A stretch of 64,000 nucleotides of DNA from assembly GCF_001261775.1 (NCBI RefSeq), contig NZ_LN868537.1, positions 620,001-684,000 on the forward strand, read 5' to 3'. The position numbers and the translations under genes are program-made. Each line of letters starts with the position of its first letter. Position 1 is the stretch's first letter. A model generated the notes under the pieces. The model did not search any database and was not told the DNA's origin. It saw only the letters and a list, made by a program, of their open reading frames with translations. This document shows positions 11,079-20,293 of this stretch, piece by piece. This DNA is from Anaeromassilibacillus senegalensis (lineage in GTDB: Bacteria > Bacillota > Clostridia > Oscillospirales > Acutalibacteraceae).

Positions 11079-12737
11079 TTATTCATATATTTGCCGAAGT
11101 TCTTCCGTGATTTGTGAACCGCCTGTTTGGTTCCACTGGTCAGCAAAATCGTCAAATGCATCGATGGGCTGTTCGCCCGTCACAATTTTCAAAAGGACCG
11201 TTTGCTCCAGATTTTTCAGGTCCGGCCAATGCGTTCGCATGAAATCCGTTTCCCGCACAAAGATGGGCGTGATTTTCCGCACCGGGGTCTGCATAAGAAG
11301 ATTGTAAGCTTCCACCCTCGATTTATATGTCTGCCAGTCATAAGGATTCGGTGCCTTGCCCTTTTCAATTGCGTCCAGATAGGAGCAGACAGAGCGGTAG
11401 TTGGATGTTTCCCCCGCGCTGAGAGATTCCAGCGATGTCTCTCCCTTCAACGCCTTTTGTATGGAAGCACCGGATCTGACAAACGCGTCATCATATCCAA
11501 TGTGCATATTTAAAAGCATGCCGTCTTGATTCAAAGCGGAGGTGAACTCCGGCGCTTTGTCCCGGACATAGTCGAATTGTACGCTTGCCAGCTTCACCGC
11601 GATCTCCGGATGTGCAAATCCTTTGCGCACCACAATAAAGCTGCTGTTTGGATTTCCAGCAAACATTGTGACCGCTCCGTCTTCATTTTTGGGGACAAGA
11701 TACGGCGTCCAATCTGCTTCCGGATTTTTCCGCAGACTGTCCAGCAGCAGTTCACTGCTCCAATAGTTACCGAAAAAGGAGCCGCTGATTCCTTTGGCCA
11801 ACAAATTTTGACAGTCCTCTTCCGTACGCAGCATAAATTTTGGATCAAGCAAGCTTTCCCGATACAGCCCGGCCACACGTTCCAGTGCCGGTTTCATTTC
11901 CTGCTGAACGGAGCCGTACACGATTTCCCCGGAGTTTGCCCGAAACCACTGTTTGGGAAAGGCGCCATAAAGCGTAAAGATCGCATTCAGCATATAGACA
12001 CCGGAGGAATCCCCTGCAATTTGCGGACTGCACAGAAGGCCGACCGTTTGGCCCGGTCCGTTATTTCCCGGGTCATCCACAACAAAGCGGCGCAGAATTT
12101 CTTCAATATCTTCCATGGTCTGCGGTTCTTCCAGCCCCAGCTTTTCCATCCAATCCTTCCGCAGCCATAAATAGCCCGGGCCGTGCGACATTTCCGTTGT
12201 GGGCAGCGCCATAAGCTTTCCATCAAAAATGGCGCCATTTAAACACCGGCCTCCATAAGAATCGTATATCTCCTGAATGCGCGGGCTGGCGCAGGTTTCG
12301 TAAGCTTCCGTTAAATCCGCGATGAGATCTTCTTCATAAAGCTGGTAGAGCTGCTGGGCGTTGACCGTCATGATATCCGGAAGATCGCCGCTTGCAATCG
12401 ACATGGATACCTTTTGCCGGAAGTCCTCTTCACTGCGCACGTCAAATGCATTGCAAAAACGGATATTTAAAAAATCCTGCAAAAAAAGCGAATAGGTATA
12501 AACCTGTTCCTGAATGGCCTGTTCCTCCGGGTAGCCTCTGCTTTTTCTGCCGATCGTGCAAAGAACGGGCTCCGGGTATTTGCCAAAAGGCGTCGTCTGC
12601 GCCTCTTCCCAGGAAACCGCCTGCTGGTAAATCCCTGTGGGTTTTATCGGCGCCTCTTCCACGGAAGGAGCTGTACAGGCAGATAAAAAACACAACAGGC
12701 CCGCCAGCATCACGGATCCCCACCTTTTCTTTTTCAT
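11079..12737 (-). CDS. Extracellular solute-binding lipoprotein (family 1, LplA/YtcQ-like)
   Basis: A 552-residue lipoprotein with an N-terminal KKKRW, a hydrophobic stretch and the lipobox LSAC, so it should be anchored outside the membrane. Its length and the pattern of a long N-terminal insert resemble LplA/YtcQ binding proteins of type I oligosaccharide ABC importers. No LplB/YtcP permeases are adjacent, so the transporter partner must be encoded elsewhere, or this protein acts as a sensor subunit. It is divergent from the YesN/YesM-type pair at 12935-15940, which probably controls it. ATG 12737 is preferred over a Met five codons upstream. Confidence 0.88.
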   Translation of the reverse strand: MKKKRWGSVMLAGLLCFLSACTAPSVEEAPIKPTGIYQQAVSWEEAQTTPFGKYPEPVLCTIGRKSRGYPEEQAIQEQVYTYSLFLQDFLNIRFCNAFDVRSEEDFRQKVSMSIASGDLPDIMTVNAQQLYQLYEEDLIADLTEAYETCASPRIQEIYDSYGGRCLNGAIFDGKLMALPTTEMSHGPGYLWLRKDWMEKLGLEEPQTMEDIEEILRRFVVDDPGNNGPGQTVGLLCSPQIAGDSSGVYMLNAIFTLYGAFPKQWFRANSGEIVYGSVQQEMKPALERVAGLYRESLLDPKFMLRTEEDCQNLLAKGISGSFFGNYWSSELLLDSLRKNPEADWTPYLVPKNEDGAVTMFAGNPNSSFIVVRKGFAHPEIAVKLASVQFDYVRDKAPEFTSALNQDGMLLNMHIGYDDAFVRSGASIQKALKGETSLESLSAGETSNYRSVCSYLDAIEKGKAPNPYDWQTYKSRVEAYNLLMQTPVRKITPIFVRETDFMRTHWPDLKNLEQTVLLKIVTGEQPIDAFDDFADQWNQTGGSQITEELRQIYE

Positions 12738-12934
12738 GTTTTTCCCTTCCATCTATTCAAAATCAAATCTTACTTATAAAATCATTATAGAAAATCCGAC
12801 GGATAATTTGTAATAGTTAAATGAATTTTTATGTCATACATTTAATTTTTCATATAACATTTAAAAATCTGTTCTGATGCGGTATCGTTTTATCAAGACT
12901 GGTTCTGCAACGTATTTTAAAGGAGGAACGGCAT

Positions 12935-14212
12935 ATGCTGCACATGTTGATTGCCGACGATGAACGGGAGGAACGGGAAGGCATTCAGTTCCTGCTTGAT
13001 AAATATCATTTTGAGGTGGTGACAGCCCATGCGGCGAACGGTAAAGCGGCATTGGAATATCTTCGTGAACATCCAGTGGATATTCTCTTTACCGATGTGC
13101 GCATGCCGTTCATGGATGGACTCGCTTTGTCCCGGGAGGGACTTCGTTTACAGCCAAAGATGCGCGTAATTTTATTCAGCGGGTTCAGTGAATTCGAGTA
13201 TGCCCAAACGGCACTTTCATTGGGCGTGAGCCATTATATTTTAAAGCCTATCCGGATCGAGGAATTTTGCAGTGTGATGGAACAGGTGGTTCAGGAAATA
13301 CAGAAAACTCGTGCGGAGGAGGAGCGAAGCCTCCGGCAACTTGCCTACGTCAGGGAACATCTATTGTATTCTCTGGTGAACGGAATACCGATGGAAGCGC
13401 TGGCAGCCAAAGCCGGTGCGTTTTTTGATCTGTCTTTTTTGGAAGCGTATCACAAGATATTGCTACTGGAATTCCAAAGGGACTTTTTTGAGCATGCAGG
13501 CGTTTCCTTTAAGAAAGAGTTTCTTTCACGTATGGACGTTTCTGCGGATTACATTAATTTAAATCCCCGCCAGAGCCTGTTGCTTTTTCCGGGAGATGTT
13601 TCGCAAACAAATTGGCGGCAATTGGCCCAAAACCTGTACGACTTTGTCCAGCAATCGTCTGATAAGGTATGTTATATTGCCGTCAGCAGCACCTTTTCCG
13701 GGGCCGGCAAGATCTCACAGGTGTTGGACCAACTGGATCAGCTGATAGAAAATCGTTTTCTTATTCCCCATACCTATTTGTTTTTTCAGGAAAGCCTAGC
13801 GGAAGACATCCCGGCTGTCCGGCCGGATGAAACCGAATCGCAGGATAGCGGAACGGGATTCACCTCAAAGGAATTGCATCCCGGTTCCACGCCACACAGC
13901 TATGTGGAAACGGTAAAAAACTACATCAGGGAGCATTACAAGGAGGAACTGGACTTGGAAAACCTCTCAAATATGGTTTACCTGACACCGCGCTATTTAA
14001 GTCACATATTCAAAAAGGAAACTGGATATGGGATCAATAAATACATAAAGGCGATGCGTATGGAAAAAGCAAAGGAATTGTTGGAAAACACACACATGAA
14101 AATTGTTTCCATCTGCACCGCAGTCGGTTACAGCAACGTATCGTATTTTATTCAAAGCTTTCGCGAGTACTTTGGAAAGAGTCCTGAAAAATTCCGGAAA
14201 AAGGATGCGTAA
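12935..14212 (+). CDS. AraC-type response regulator (YesN family)
   Basis: A 425-residue response regulator. The N-terminal receiver domain has acidic residues D8/D9, phosphoacceptor D54 (LFTDVRMPF) and Lys in YILKP. The C-terminal AraC DNA-binding domain covers about residues 325-425 (two helix-turn-helix motifs, ending with SNVSYFIQSFREYFGKSPEKFR). The middle part is not assignable. Its start has GGAGG 7 nt upstream. It is followed after 3 nt by its sensor kinase and faces the solute-binding lipoprotein gene, a common arrangement for carbohydrate uptake control. Confidence 0.95.
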   Translation: MLHMLIADDEREEREGIQFLLDKYHFEVVTAHAANGKAALEYLREHPVDILFTDVRMPFMDGLALSREGLRLQPKMRVILFSGFSEFEYAQTALSLGVSHYILKPIRIEEFCSVMEQVVQEIQKTRAEEERSLRQLAYVREHLLYSLVNGIPMEALAAKAGAFFDLSFLEAYHKILLLEFQRDFFEHAGVSFKKEFLSRMDVSADYINLNPRQSLLLFPGDVSQTNWRQLAQNLYDFVQQSSDKVCYIAVSSTFSGAGKISQVLDQLDQLIENRFLIPHTYLFFQESLAEDIPAVRPDETESQDSGTGFTSKELHPGSTPHSYVETVKNYIREHYKEELDLENLSNMVYLTPRYLSHIFKKETGYGINKYIKAMRMEKAKELLENTHMKIVSICTAVGYSNVSYFIQSFREYFGKSPEKFRKKDA

Positions 14213-14215
14213 ACC

Positions 14216-15940
14216 ATGAAATCCATCTTGGGTATATTTAAGGACCTCAAGTTTCGTAAAAAGATTCTGTTGAGTTATCTGCTGGTCAGTATCGTCCCGA
14301 TATCCATTCTGGGGATTTTCTGTTACCAACAGACAACGGCGCTTCTGCTTTCTCAGGAGAAAACGAACCTGCAAACCTCTTTACAGCAGGCCTGTGGGGC
14401 AATTAACAATCAGTTGGAGATCTACAACAGTCTTTCCGATTATCTGGCGTTTGACGCTGATCTTATGGAAGCGGCGAATCGTACCTACAACAGCTATCTG
14501 GAGCTTTACGATGTATATACAAACACCATCACGCCGACGTTTCTGGCAATGAAAAATCTGCACGATGGCGTAGACCACATCACACTCTATTCCGGGACCA
14601 ATGTAGAACCGCACGGCGACATGGTCCTCCCTATTGCAGAAATTCATGACGAGCCCTGGTTTGACCAGGCAATGGATTCCGCGAGAATCAATTGGTTCTG
14701 CGACGAAACGGCGCAAACCGTTTTTTCCGCGCGGAGAATCCCGGGGCTTGCCGACGGAAAAGAGAGTAAAAAAAATCTCCTCTGTATTGCCCTGAATTAC
14801 GACACGCTGTTCCAATCCTGCCAGGAGTTGTTACAGAATCAATGCGGCATTTATCTTGTGGATGCAGAACAGACAGTCCTGTTCCAGCAATACAACTCCG
14901 ACGAAGAACCGCCCGCGGTCTCGCTTCTGCAAAACGGCGAAGGATCTGTTTCCTGGAAGCAAACCGAATACGCGATGATCCGCGCGGACATTCCAGCTTG
15001 CGGCTGGCAGGCAATTTTATACAAGCCGACTCATCTGATCACGGACGCGGCCTCCCCCATCGTCTTAACGGTGCTCTGCATGATCTGCATCTGTTTGGTG
15101 GTAATTCTCCTCATGGGCGGACTGCTTTCCCGCGCGGTGGTCAGCCGCATTGAAAAGCTGAGAAAAAACATGCAGCAGGTAGTGGAAACCGGAAACATGA
15201 CCGTTTTTGTAAACAGCCGCTCCAGAGACGAGGTTGGCGACCTGATCCGCAGTTTTCAGAAGATGATTGCCCGGATCAACTTGCTGATCAACGAAGTCTA
15301 CAAAGAAAAACTCGCACAGAAGGAAGCCGAACTGAAGGCCCTGCAGGCGCAGATCAATCCGCATTTTTTGTATAACTGCCTGTCTTTAATCAATTGGAGG
15401 GCCATCCGCTCGGATGCCGCGGATATCAGCGAAATTGCGCAACTGCTGTCGTCCTTTTACCGGACAACCTTGAATAAAGGCAAAAATTTGACATCTGTTG
15501 AAAATGAATTGCGCAATATCCGTTCCTATCTGGATATCCAACTGATCATGCACAGCCATCAATTTATCGTACACTATGAAATAGACGACCGGATTTATCC
15601 TTACACGATGCTGAACCTGCTGTTGCAGCCGCTGGTAGAGAATGCGGTCATACACGGAATCGACCAAAAGCCCGGGGGTACAGGGTGCATCCGCATCGTT
15701 GGAAGGCAAGAAAAAAACGCCATCATCTTTCAGGTGGAAGATAATGGCGTCGGTATGGATGCCGCGGTGGTTTCCCATCTTCTGGAAAAAGATACCGGCG
15801 GATACGGCCTGAGAAATGTTCAGGAGCGTATTCAGCTTTATTACGGCAAGGAGTACGGTCTTTTCATTCAGAGTGCGCCAAACTGCGGCACAACCATTAC
15901 ATTAACCATTCCGGCGCGGACAGACTCACTCGGGTCTTGA
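14216..15940 (+). CDS. Sensor histidine kinase (YesM family)
   Basis: A 574-residue membrane kinase. TM1 is near residues 20-40, a large extracellular sensing domain follows (about 40-280), TM2 is near 282-305, then HAMP. The His-kinase domain has the phosphoacceptor His in INPHFLYN (about 382), and the HATPase domain has PLVENAVIHGI and GVGMD. It partners the response regulator immediately upstream. The divergent solute-binding lipoprotein may present ligand to the extracellular domain. The last codons overlap by 15 nt the convergent acetyltransferase gene. Confidence 0.95.
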   Translation: MKSILGIFKDLKFRKKILLSYLLVSIVPISILGIFCYQQTTALLLSQEKTNLQTSLQQACGAINNQLEIYNSLSDYLAFDADLMEAANRTYNSYLELYDVYTNTITPTFLAMKNLHDGVDHITLYSGTNVEPHGDMVLPIAEIHDEPWFDQAMDSARINWFCDETAQTVFSARRIPGLADGKESKKNLLCIALNYDTLFQSCQELLQNQCGIYLVDAEQTVLFQQYNSDEEPPAVSLLQNGEGSVSWKQTEYAMIRADIPACGWQAILYKPTHLITDAASPIVLTVLCMICICLVVILLMGGLLSRAVVSRIEKLRKNMQQVVETGNMTVFVNSRSRDEVGDLIRSFQKMIARINLLINEVYKEKLAQKEAELKALQAQINPHFLYNCLSLINWRAIRSDAADISEIAQLLSSFYRTTLNKGKNLTSVENELRNIRSYLDIQLIMHSHQFIVHYEIDDRIYPYTMLNLLLQPLVENAVIHGIDQKPGGTGCIRIVGRQEKNAIIFQVEDNGVGMDAAVVSHLLEKDTGGYGLRNVQERIQLYYGKEYGLFIQSAPNCGTTITLTIPARTDSLGS

Positions 15941-16642
15941 AGTCATCCAAAACAAAGGCTGTTCCGCAATGGAAAAGCCCAAACTTTTCTGCAAAGAAAA
16001 CGAAGCGGCGTTTCCCTCTATAATTTGTCCAAACGGCGTCCAGCCCTTGTCGAGCATAATGTTAACCATGTGTGCCTCCAACGCCATACCGATTCCCCGG
16101 CGGCGATATTCCGGAAGCACTTCCAGCAGGCCTATGGAACCCTCTTCATGGATGCCGATAAAACCCGCCAATTCTTTTCCAAGGAACGCACCGTACATCA
16201 CGCCGGATTCCAGACGGCCCAACAAATACTGATCCTCCTGAATCATATGGTACTGCGCTTTAACCGCAGAGAGAAAGGTATTATCCAGCTGTTCGATTTT
16301 AATGCCAGTCCGCTCTAGCGAAATCCGTTGTTCTTTGCAATACACGGCCTGATAGCAATCTGGGCCGATGTACAAACGGGATTGCTCTGCCAGCTCCTTT
16401 GCATAAAATTTTTGATGGCATTCAATCAATTCCGCATTTCTGATCAACGGAAGCATTTTTTCGGCGGCCACCTCCCGCGCGGCGCTGACCATATAGGTGC
16501 CGGACGGCTGATCCAGCAAAAGAACGCCGTCTTGATCGACATACAAAAGCGCTGCACGGCCGCGCCGGATGCTTTCCAGCATGTCCATATGCAGCAGCAA
16601 ATCAGATTCTAAATAAGATATTGCCTGTTCCTGATCCTTCAT
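15926..16642 (-). CDS. GNAT family N-acetyltransferase
   Basis: A 238-residue protein with an uncharacterised N-terminal half and a C-terminal GNAT domain (LLEVLPEYRRRGIGMALE is the acetyl-CoA loop). Substrate unknown. AAGGAG lies 9 nt before ATG 16642, which is preferred over the in-frame ATG at 16663 that overlaps the ribosome site. The last 15 bases are antisense to the end of the YesM-type kinase, with no room for a separate terminator. Confidence 0.85.
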   Translation of the reverse strand: MKDQEQAISYLESDLLLHMDMLESIRRGRAALLYVDQDGVLLLDQPSGTYMVSAAREVAAEKMLPLIRNAELIECHQKFYAKELAEQSRLYIGPDCYQAVYCKEQRISLERTGIKIEQLDNTFLSAVKAQYHMIQEDQYLLGRLESGVMYGAFLGKELAGFIGIHEEGSIGLLEVLPEYRRRGIGMALEAHMVNIMLDKGWTPFGQIIEGNAASFSLQKSLGFSIAEQPLFWMTSRPE

Positions 16643-16794
16643 ATTGGATATCTCCTTTTTCATCGCTTGCTATATGCTACCATATTCACCACCAATTCGC
16701 AACGTTCACGCTGTTTTTATAAAAAGTTCTTTGCCCTTTATTGCATTTCATAACAGCCGCATTCCTGGAAATCCTAATGGCGAGGTGATGAGTA

Positions 16795-17034
16795 ATGCCA
16801 CAGGAAAGCGCAAATTTTATTGTTGAGAATATCCACGGCAAGCACGACCTGAAAGAAGTCAAACGAGAGCTTGACCAGCTGCATGGCGTCCATTCCGTCA
16901 GCGTCAACACACAGCACAATCTGGTATGCGTCGATTACGACAGTTCGGGCACCTCATACGATGAAATCGAAAACCGCCTGAACAAAGCCGGATATGAAAT
17001 TGCTGCCGACGCAAGTCAAATCAACACAAGATAA
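16795..17034 (+). CDS. HMA-fold small protein lacking the CXXC metal site
   Basis: A 79-residue protein with the spacing of a heavy-metal-associated (CopZ-like) domain: strand, helix with VKRELDQLHGV, then HSVSVNTQHNLVCVDYD, helix EIENRLNKAGYEI. The CXXC copper ligand that should follow the first strand is replaced by IHGKHD. It therefore probably does not bind Cu(I) by the usual site. It stands alone, with GAGGTGATG upstream and a strong hairpin at 17123-17160 downstream. Function is not assignable. Confidence 0.75.
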   Translation: MPQESANFIVENIHGKHDLKEVKRELDQLHGVHSVSVNTQHNLVCVDYDSSGTSYDEIENRLNKAGYEIAADASQINTR

Positions 17035-17122
17035 CATTCTGCACGCTCTGTTTTTTGCGTTCTTTTCACTTCTCTTTTGTCTTAAAAAAGAAACGGATAA
17101 AAGAATTTCTGCACATGTTTGC

Positions 17123-17160
17123 AAGGACGTTCTGTTTTTACAAAAATACAGAACGTCCTT
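17123..17160 (+). terminator. Terminator after the HMA-like gene
   Basis: A 13-bp perfect stem AAGGACGTTCTGT/ACAGAACGTCCTT, followed by CTGTATTTTAATC, lies downstream of the small HMA-like gene. Confidence 0.75.
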
Positions 17161-17210
17161 CTGTATTTTAATCGTGTAAACATATTTTGTCCGGCTGACC
17201 CCTCAAACGC

Positions 17211-17252
17211 AAAAGAAAGTAATGCCATCCAGATGGCATTACTTTCTTTTTT
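17211..17252 (-). terminator. Terminator of metY
   Basis: A long perfect stem (arms 17211-17229 and 17232-17250, core AAAGTAATGCCATC) with a 2-nt spacer lies downstream of the MetY stop. T-rich flanks on both strands make it probably bidirectional. Confidence 0.85.
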
Positions 17253-17269
17253 ACAGTACACTAAGTTTT

Positions 17270-18544
17270 TTAAAGCTGTTTCAGCGACTGGTCAATGTCG
17301 TTTAAAATATCTTCAATGTTTTCAATGCCGACCGACATACGGATCATATCCGCGCCGATGCCCGCTTCCACCAGCTGCTCGTCGGACAGCTGGCGATGCG
17401 TCGTACTCGCGGGATGCAGTACACAGGTACGGAGATCCGCCACATGGATCACAATGGACGCCATTTTCAGACCCTCCATAAACTTGGCGGCCGCTTCTCT
17501 GCCGCCCTTAATCCCAAAGGAGATGACGCCGCAGGTGCCGTTCGGCATATACTTTTTCGCAAGCGTATAATACGCGTTGCTTTCCAGGCCCGGATAATTG
17601 ACCCAGGCAATCTTGTCGCTCTTTTCCAGATAGGAAGCGACCGCCAGCGCATTGGAGCAGTGACGTTCCATGCGCAGCGCCAGGGTTTCCAGACCCAGAT
17701 TCAGCAAAAACGCATTCTGCGGACTCGCCTGTGCGCCAAGATCGCGCATCAAGTGCGTCCTTGCCTTTGTGATGTAAGCGGCCTTGCCAAACTGCTTCGC
17801 ATACACTACGCCGTGATAGGACTCATCGGGCTCCGTAAACTCCGGATATTTGCCGTTCTCCCAGTTAAAGTTACCGCTGTCTACAATGACGCCGCCCACC
17901 TGAACGGCGTGGCCATCCATATATTTGGTTGTGGAGTGAATAACGATATCCGCTCCAAACGTAAACGGACGGCAATTGACCGGCGTTGGAAACGTATTGT
18001 CAACCAGCAGCGGGACCTCGTGCGCATGCGCCACTTTTGCAAAAAGTTCCAGGTCGGTTACAATCAAAGCCGGATTTGCAAGCGTTTCTGCAAATACACA
18101 GCGCGTATTCGGTTTAAACGCGGCGTTCAATTCCTCTTCTGTGGAGTTTGGAGAAACAAAGGTAAACTCAATCCCCATCTCCTGCATGGTTTTATAAAAG
18201 AGATTAAATGTACCGCCGTAAATTGCGCTGGAGCTGACTACATGGTCGCCCGCATGGCAAATATTTAATACGGAAATCAGGGAAGCCGCCTGGCCGGAAG
18301 AAGTAAGCATCGCGCCCACGCCGCCTTCCATCGCGGCGATTTTCTTTTCCACCGCATCCAAGGTTGGATTCCCCAGGCGCGTATAGAAGAACCCGGCTTC
18401 TTCCAGGTCAAACAGTTTACCCAGCGTTTCCGCATGGTCGTATTTGTAAGTGGTACTTTGTACAATTGGCACCACGCGCGGCTCCCCGTCGCCGGGCGTA
18501 TAACCCGCGTGGATACACTTGGTATCAATATGGTATTCGCTCAT
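17270..18544 (-). CDS. metY: O-acetylhomoserine sulfhydrylase (MetY-type PLP enzyme)
   Basis: A 424-residue Cys/Met metabolism PLP enzyme of the large MetY type. It would make homocysteine from O-acetylhomoserine and sulfide, or methionine with methanethiol. Visible features are the N-terminal KCIHAGY, PLP-contact residues in SSGQAAS, and the PLP lysine in IHSTTKYMDGH (about residue 207). GAGGAAT precedes the ATG. I looked for a SAM (S-box) or T-box leader upstream and found none; instead a dispersed repeat copy (18571-18692) sits close to the start codon. Cystathionine gamma-lyase-type activity cannot be excluded, but length and sequence favour MetY. Confidence 0.93.
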   Translation of the reverse strand: MSEYHIDTKCIHAGYTPGDGEPRVVPIVQSTTYKYDHAETLGKLFDLEEAGFFYTRLGNPTLDAVEKKIAAMEGGVGAMLTSSGQAASLISVLNICHAGDHVVSSSAIYGGTFNLFYKTMQEMGIEFTFVSPNSTEEELNAAFKPNTRCVFAETLANPALIVTDLELFAKVAHAHEVPLLVDNTFPTPVNCRPFTFGADIVIHSTTKYMDGHAVQVGGVIVDSGNFNWENGKYPEFTEPDESYHGVVYAKQFGKAAYITKARTHLMRDLGAQASPQNAFLLNLGLETLALRMERHCSNALAVASYLEKSDKIAWVNYPGLESNAYYTLAKKYMPNGTCGVISFGIKGGREAAAKFMEGLKMASIVIHVADLRTCVLHPASTTHRQLSDEQLVEAGIGADMIRMSVGIENIEDILNDIDQSLKQL

Positions 18545-18570
18545 GTAATGATTCCTCTTTTCACGTCTTG

Positions 18571-18692
18571 TTTTTTATTGCGCCCATGGTTTATAGAAAA
18601 TCCCGAGACATTCACGCGCAACAAAAAATAGATTGTTGTGGCTTTCCTGTCGTTCCGTGCGGAAGTTTCTTCGGAATCAGCTATTTTTTATT
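18571..18692. repeat. Dispersed direct repeat, copy A (~120 bp)
   Basis: This segment begins TTTTTTATTGCG and contains CGCAACAAAAAAT, GTGGCTTTCCTGT and CGGAATCAGC, then ends CTATTTTTTATTG. The same order of blocks recurs at 20178-20297 in the same orientation, visibly about three quarters identical. The first arm can pair with the CGCAACAAAAAA block, so the unit may form a hairpin. It is not coding in any convincing frame. Confidence 0.75.
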
Positions 18693-19467
18693 GCTCGAAT
18701 AGCGAAAAAGCGGCCCAAAAGGCCGTATAGGACTTTATACCGTCATGCGAAAACCCCTGATTTCATGCGGGTTTGCGCATATTAGTCCCGTATTGTGTCA
18801 ATAGTTCTTGCAACATACTTTTGTAAAGTTAGGCGGGATTTGGGCGGGATTTTATCGCCTACAAAACGGGAAACCACTTCGCCAAAGTTTTATATGTGAT
18901 AAGCCGTCGTCTGTCTGGGAGAGGAATGACGCGGAGTAAAAAACCAGCTGCGAAAGCGGAAAAATAGGACATCCAAAACCCTGACAGAATGGGCTTGCGG
19001 ACGCGGAAACGAGGGGGCCTGTATCATTTCACCTGTACTCCCTAAAACGGCCTTTTATCGTTCCGCACACCCGCCCCGGCGTGATACTTAGCCCCGTCTC
19101 ATGCCGGGTCATTCATGCGCGGCTGGAATACCAATTCCACCGAAAACAATCGTGGCAAGCAGGGCAGGAGTATATGCACTCCTGCGATACGCTTGTTGGG
19201 TACTGGAACCCAAACCCCGGAAAATAACCGCCAACGGTGTCCTGTTTCATCGTTCTTAACGGGGCGGCTGCGCGTCCTACCGGACGCTGTAAGCATACTT
19301 CTTTCCAGCCGGTCAGTCTCTCGTATTCAGCGCCCGAAAAGGCGCATAGCCGCTCCACCTGTGGAGCGTTTGGCAAGGCAGAGCAAGCGGCCCTTGCCGG
19401 GGGATTGGGGGAGACCCCCAACAAGCAGATTTTCCATTTTTTCGCCGGGGCGAAAATCGAGAAAATC

Positions 19468-19488
19468 GCAAAGTGTGTACCACTTTGC
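19468..19488. repeat. Perfect inverted repeat, oriT-like
   Basis: GCAAAGTG and CACTTTGC are separated by TGTAC, flanked by CGAGAAAATC and TGCTTGCC. Short perfect repeats beside a nick site are typical of relaxase oriT regions, but no relaxase gene is present here. Confidence 0.45.
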
Positions 19489-19548
19489 ACTGCTTGCCAC
19501 TATTAAGAACGGTTAAAAGGGAAGTACGCATTATACCAATGAAATGCA

Positions 19549-19896
19549 CTACACAATATTCTCACCTAACAGAATTTTGGGCATTGTCGTAAGGCAGCGA
19601 TTCCACCGTTTATAGAATTGCTCCAATCCCAGCTTACCAACACGCGCATGAGCTTCCTCGTCCTCAAGCGTCCAGTGCAAAATATAAGTAACCTTGCCCA
19701 CCCACTTTGTCAAACGAATTGGCGGCTTACCCTCTTTCACGGCGTTGAAATCCTCCTGTCGGTGGGTGCGTTTGATGTATTTTACATCAATAACTCCGGG
19801 CTGTGAAAGATAAAACGCAGCAACCTCTTTCATCAAAGCCTCAATTTCATCCTGCTTATCTATTTTTGCCTCATAGATACAAATTTCATTAAACAT
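19549..19896 (-). CDS. Small ABM/YgiN-like dimeric alpha-beta barrel protein
   Basis: A 115-residue protein whose start (NEICIYEAKIDKQDEIEALM) and hydrophobic strand/helix pattern resemble antibiotic-biosynthesis monooxygenase (YgiN-like) ferredoxin-fold proteins. The C-terminal half has HWTLEDEEAHARVGKLGLEQ. No catalytic residues can be assigned. A good site GGGAGGT lies 7 nt before ATG 19896. It sits alone between two direct repeats in a decayed mobile segment and is the only intact gene there, so it may be cargo. Confidence 0.65.
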   Translation of the reverse strand: MFNEICIYEAKIDKQDEIEALMKEVAAFYLSQPGVIDVKYIKRTHRQEDFNAVKEGKPPIRLTKWVGKVTYILHWTLEDEEAHARVGKLGLEQFYKRWNRCLTTMPKILLGENIV

Positions 19897-20293
19897 CAAG
19901 GCTACCTCCCTGCTTCGTATTTTCCGCCTAAGGCGAATATTCTTGTCCCTTATACTCTAAATTTTAATGTCAAATCTGTCAAGTCGTTTCATCTATTCTT
20001 ATATTATACCTCAAGTCTTTATGAAATCAGGGCGGGAATTGGGCGGGATTTTGGGCGATTAATGACCTGCAAACTTTTTTAGTACAAGCTGGAAAGAACC
20101 GTTAAATTCCCTATTCATCAGCCTTTCCAGCCTCGTTGTCCTTATATGAAGCCGACTGCACAAACTCAAACGCCGCTATTTTTTATTGCATTAAGAAAAT
20201 CGCGAGATTTTCCACTTCTAAACGCAACAAAAAATGGACTGCTGTGGCTTTCCTGTTGTTTCGCGCGAAGGTTTCCTCGGAATCAGCTATTTT
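19897..20293. other. Intergenic region with second repeat pair
   Basis: No gene is seen. The region holds a second GGCGGGAATTGGGCGGGATTTT block (20032-20053), matching 18834-18855, and repeat copy B from 20178. A plausible minus-strand promoter for the 19896 gene may lie within its first 100 bp, but I cannot fix it. Confidence 0.5.

Larger units (their letters stand above)
18545..19548. other. Gene-poor region: decayed mobile-element sequence
   Basis: About 1 kb with no convincing gene. It holds repeat copy A, a GGCGGGATTTGGGCGGGATTTT block (18834-18855) that recurs almost exactly at 20032-20053, a TTGGGGG/CCCCCAA hairpin (19405-19421), and the GCAAAGTG/CACTTTGC inverted repeat (19468-19488). 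Short open frames here overlap each other and lack ribosome sites. The texture resembles leader DNA of mobilisation genes from gut Firmicutes conjugative elements; that is an inference from memory of such sequences. Confidence 0.5.

Noticed and set aside
18545..18800. SAM or T-box riboswitch upstream of metY
   Set aside because: No S-box core (such as GGGACTGGCCC) or T-box GGTGG-type antiterminator seen on the minus strand; a dispersed repeat occupies the region.
19099..19516. Overlapping ORFs of 65-133 codons in the mobile-element remnant
   Set aside because: They overlap on both strands, lack ribosome sites and follow inverted repeats; best read as non-coding leader DNA.
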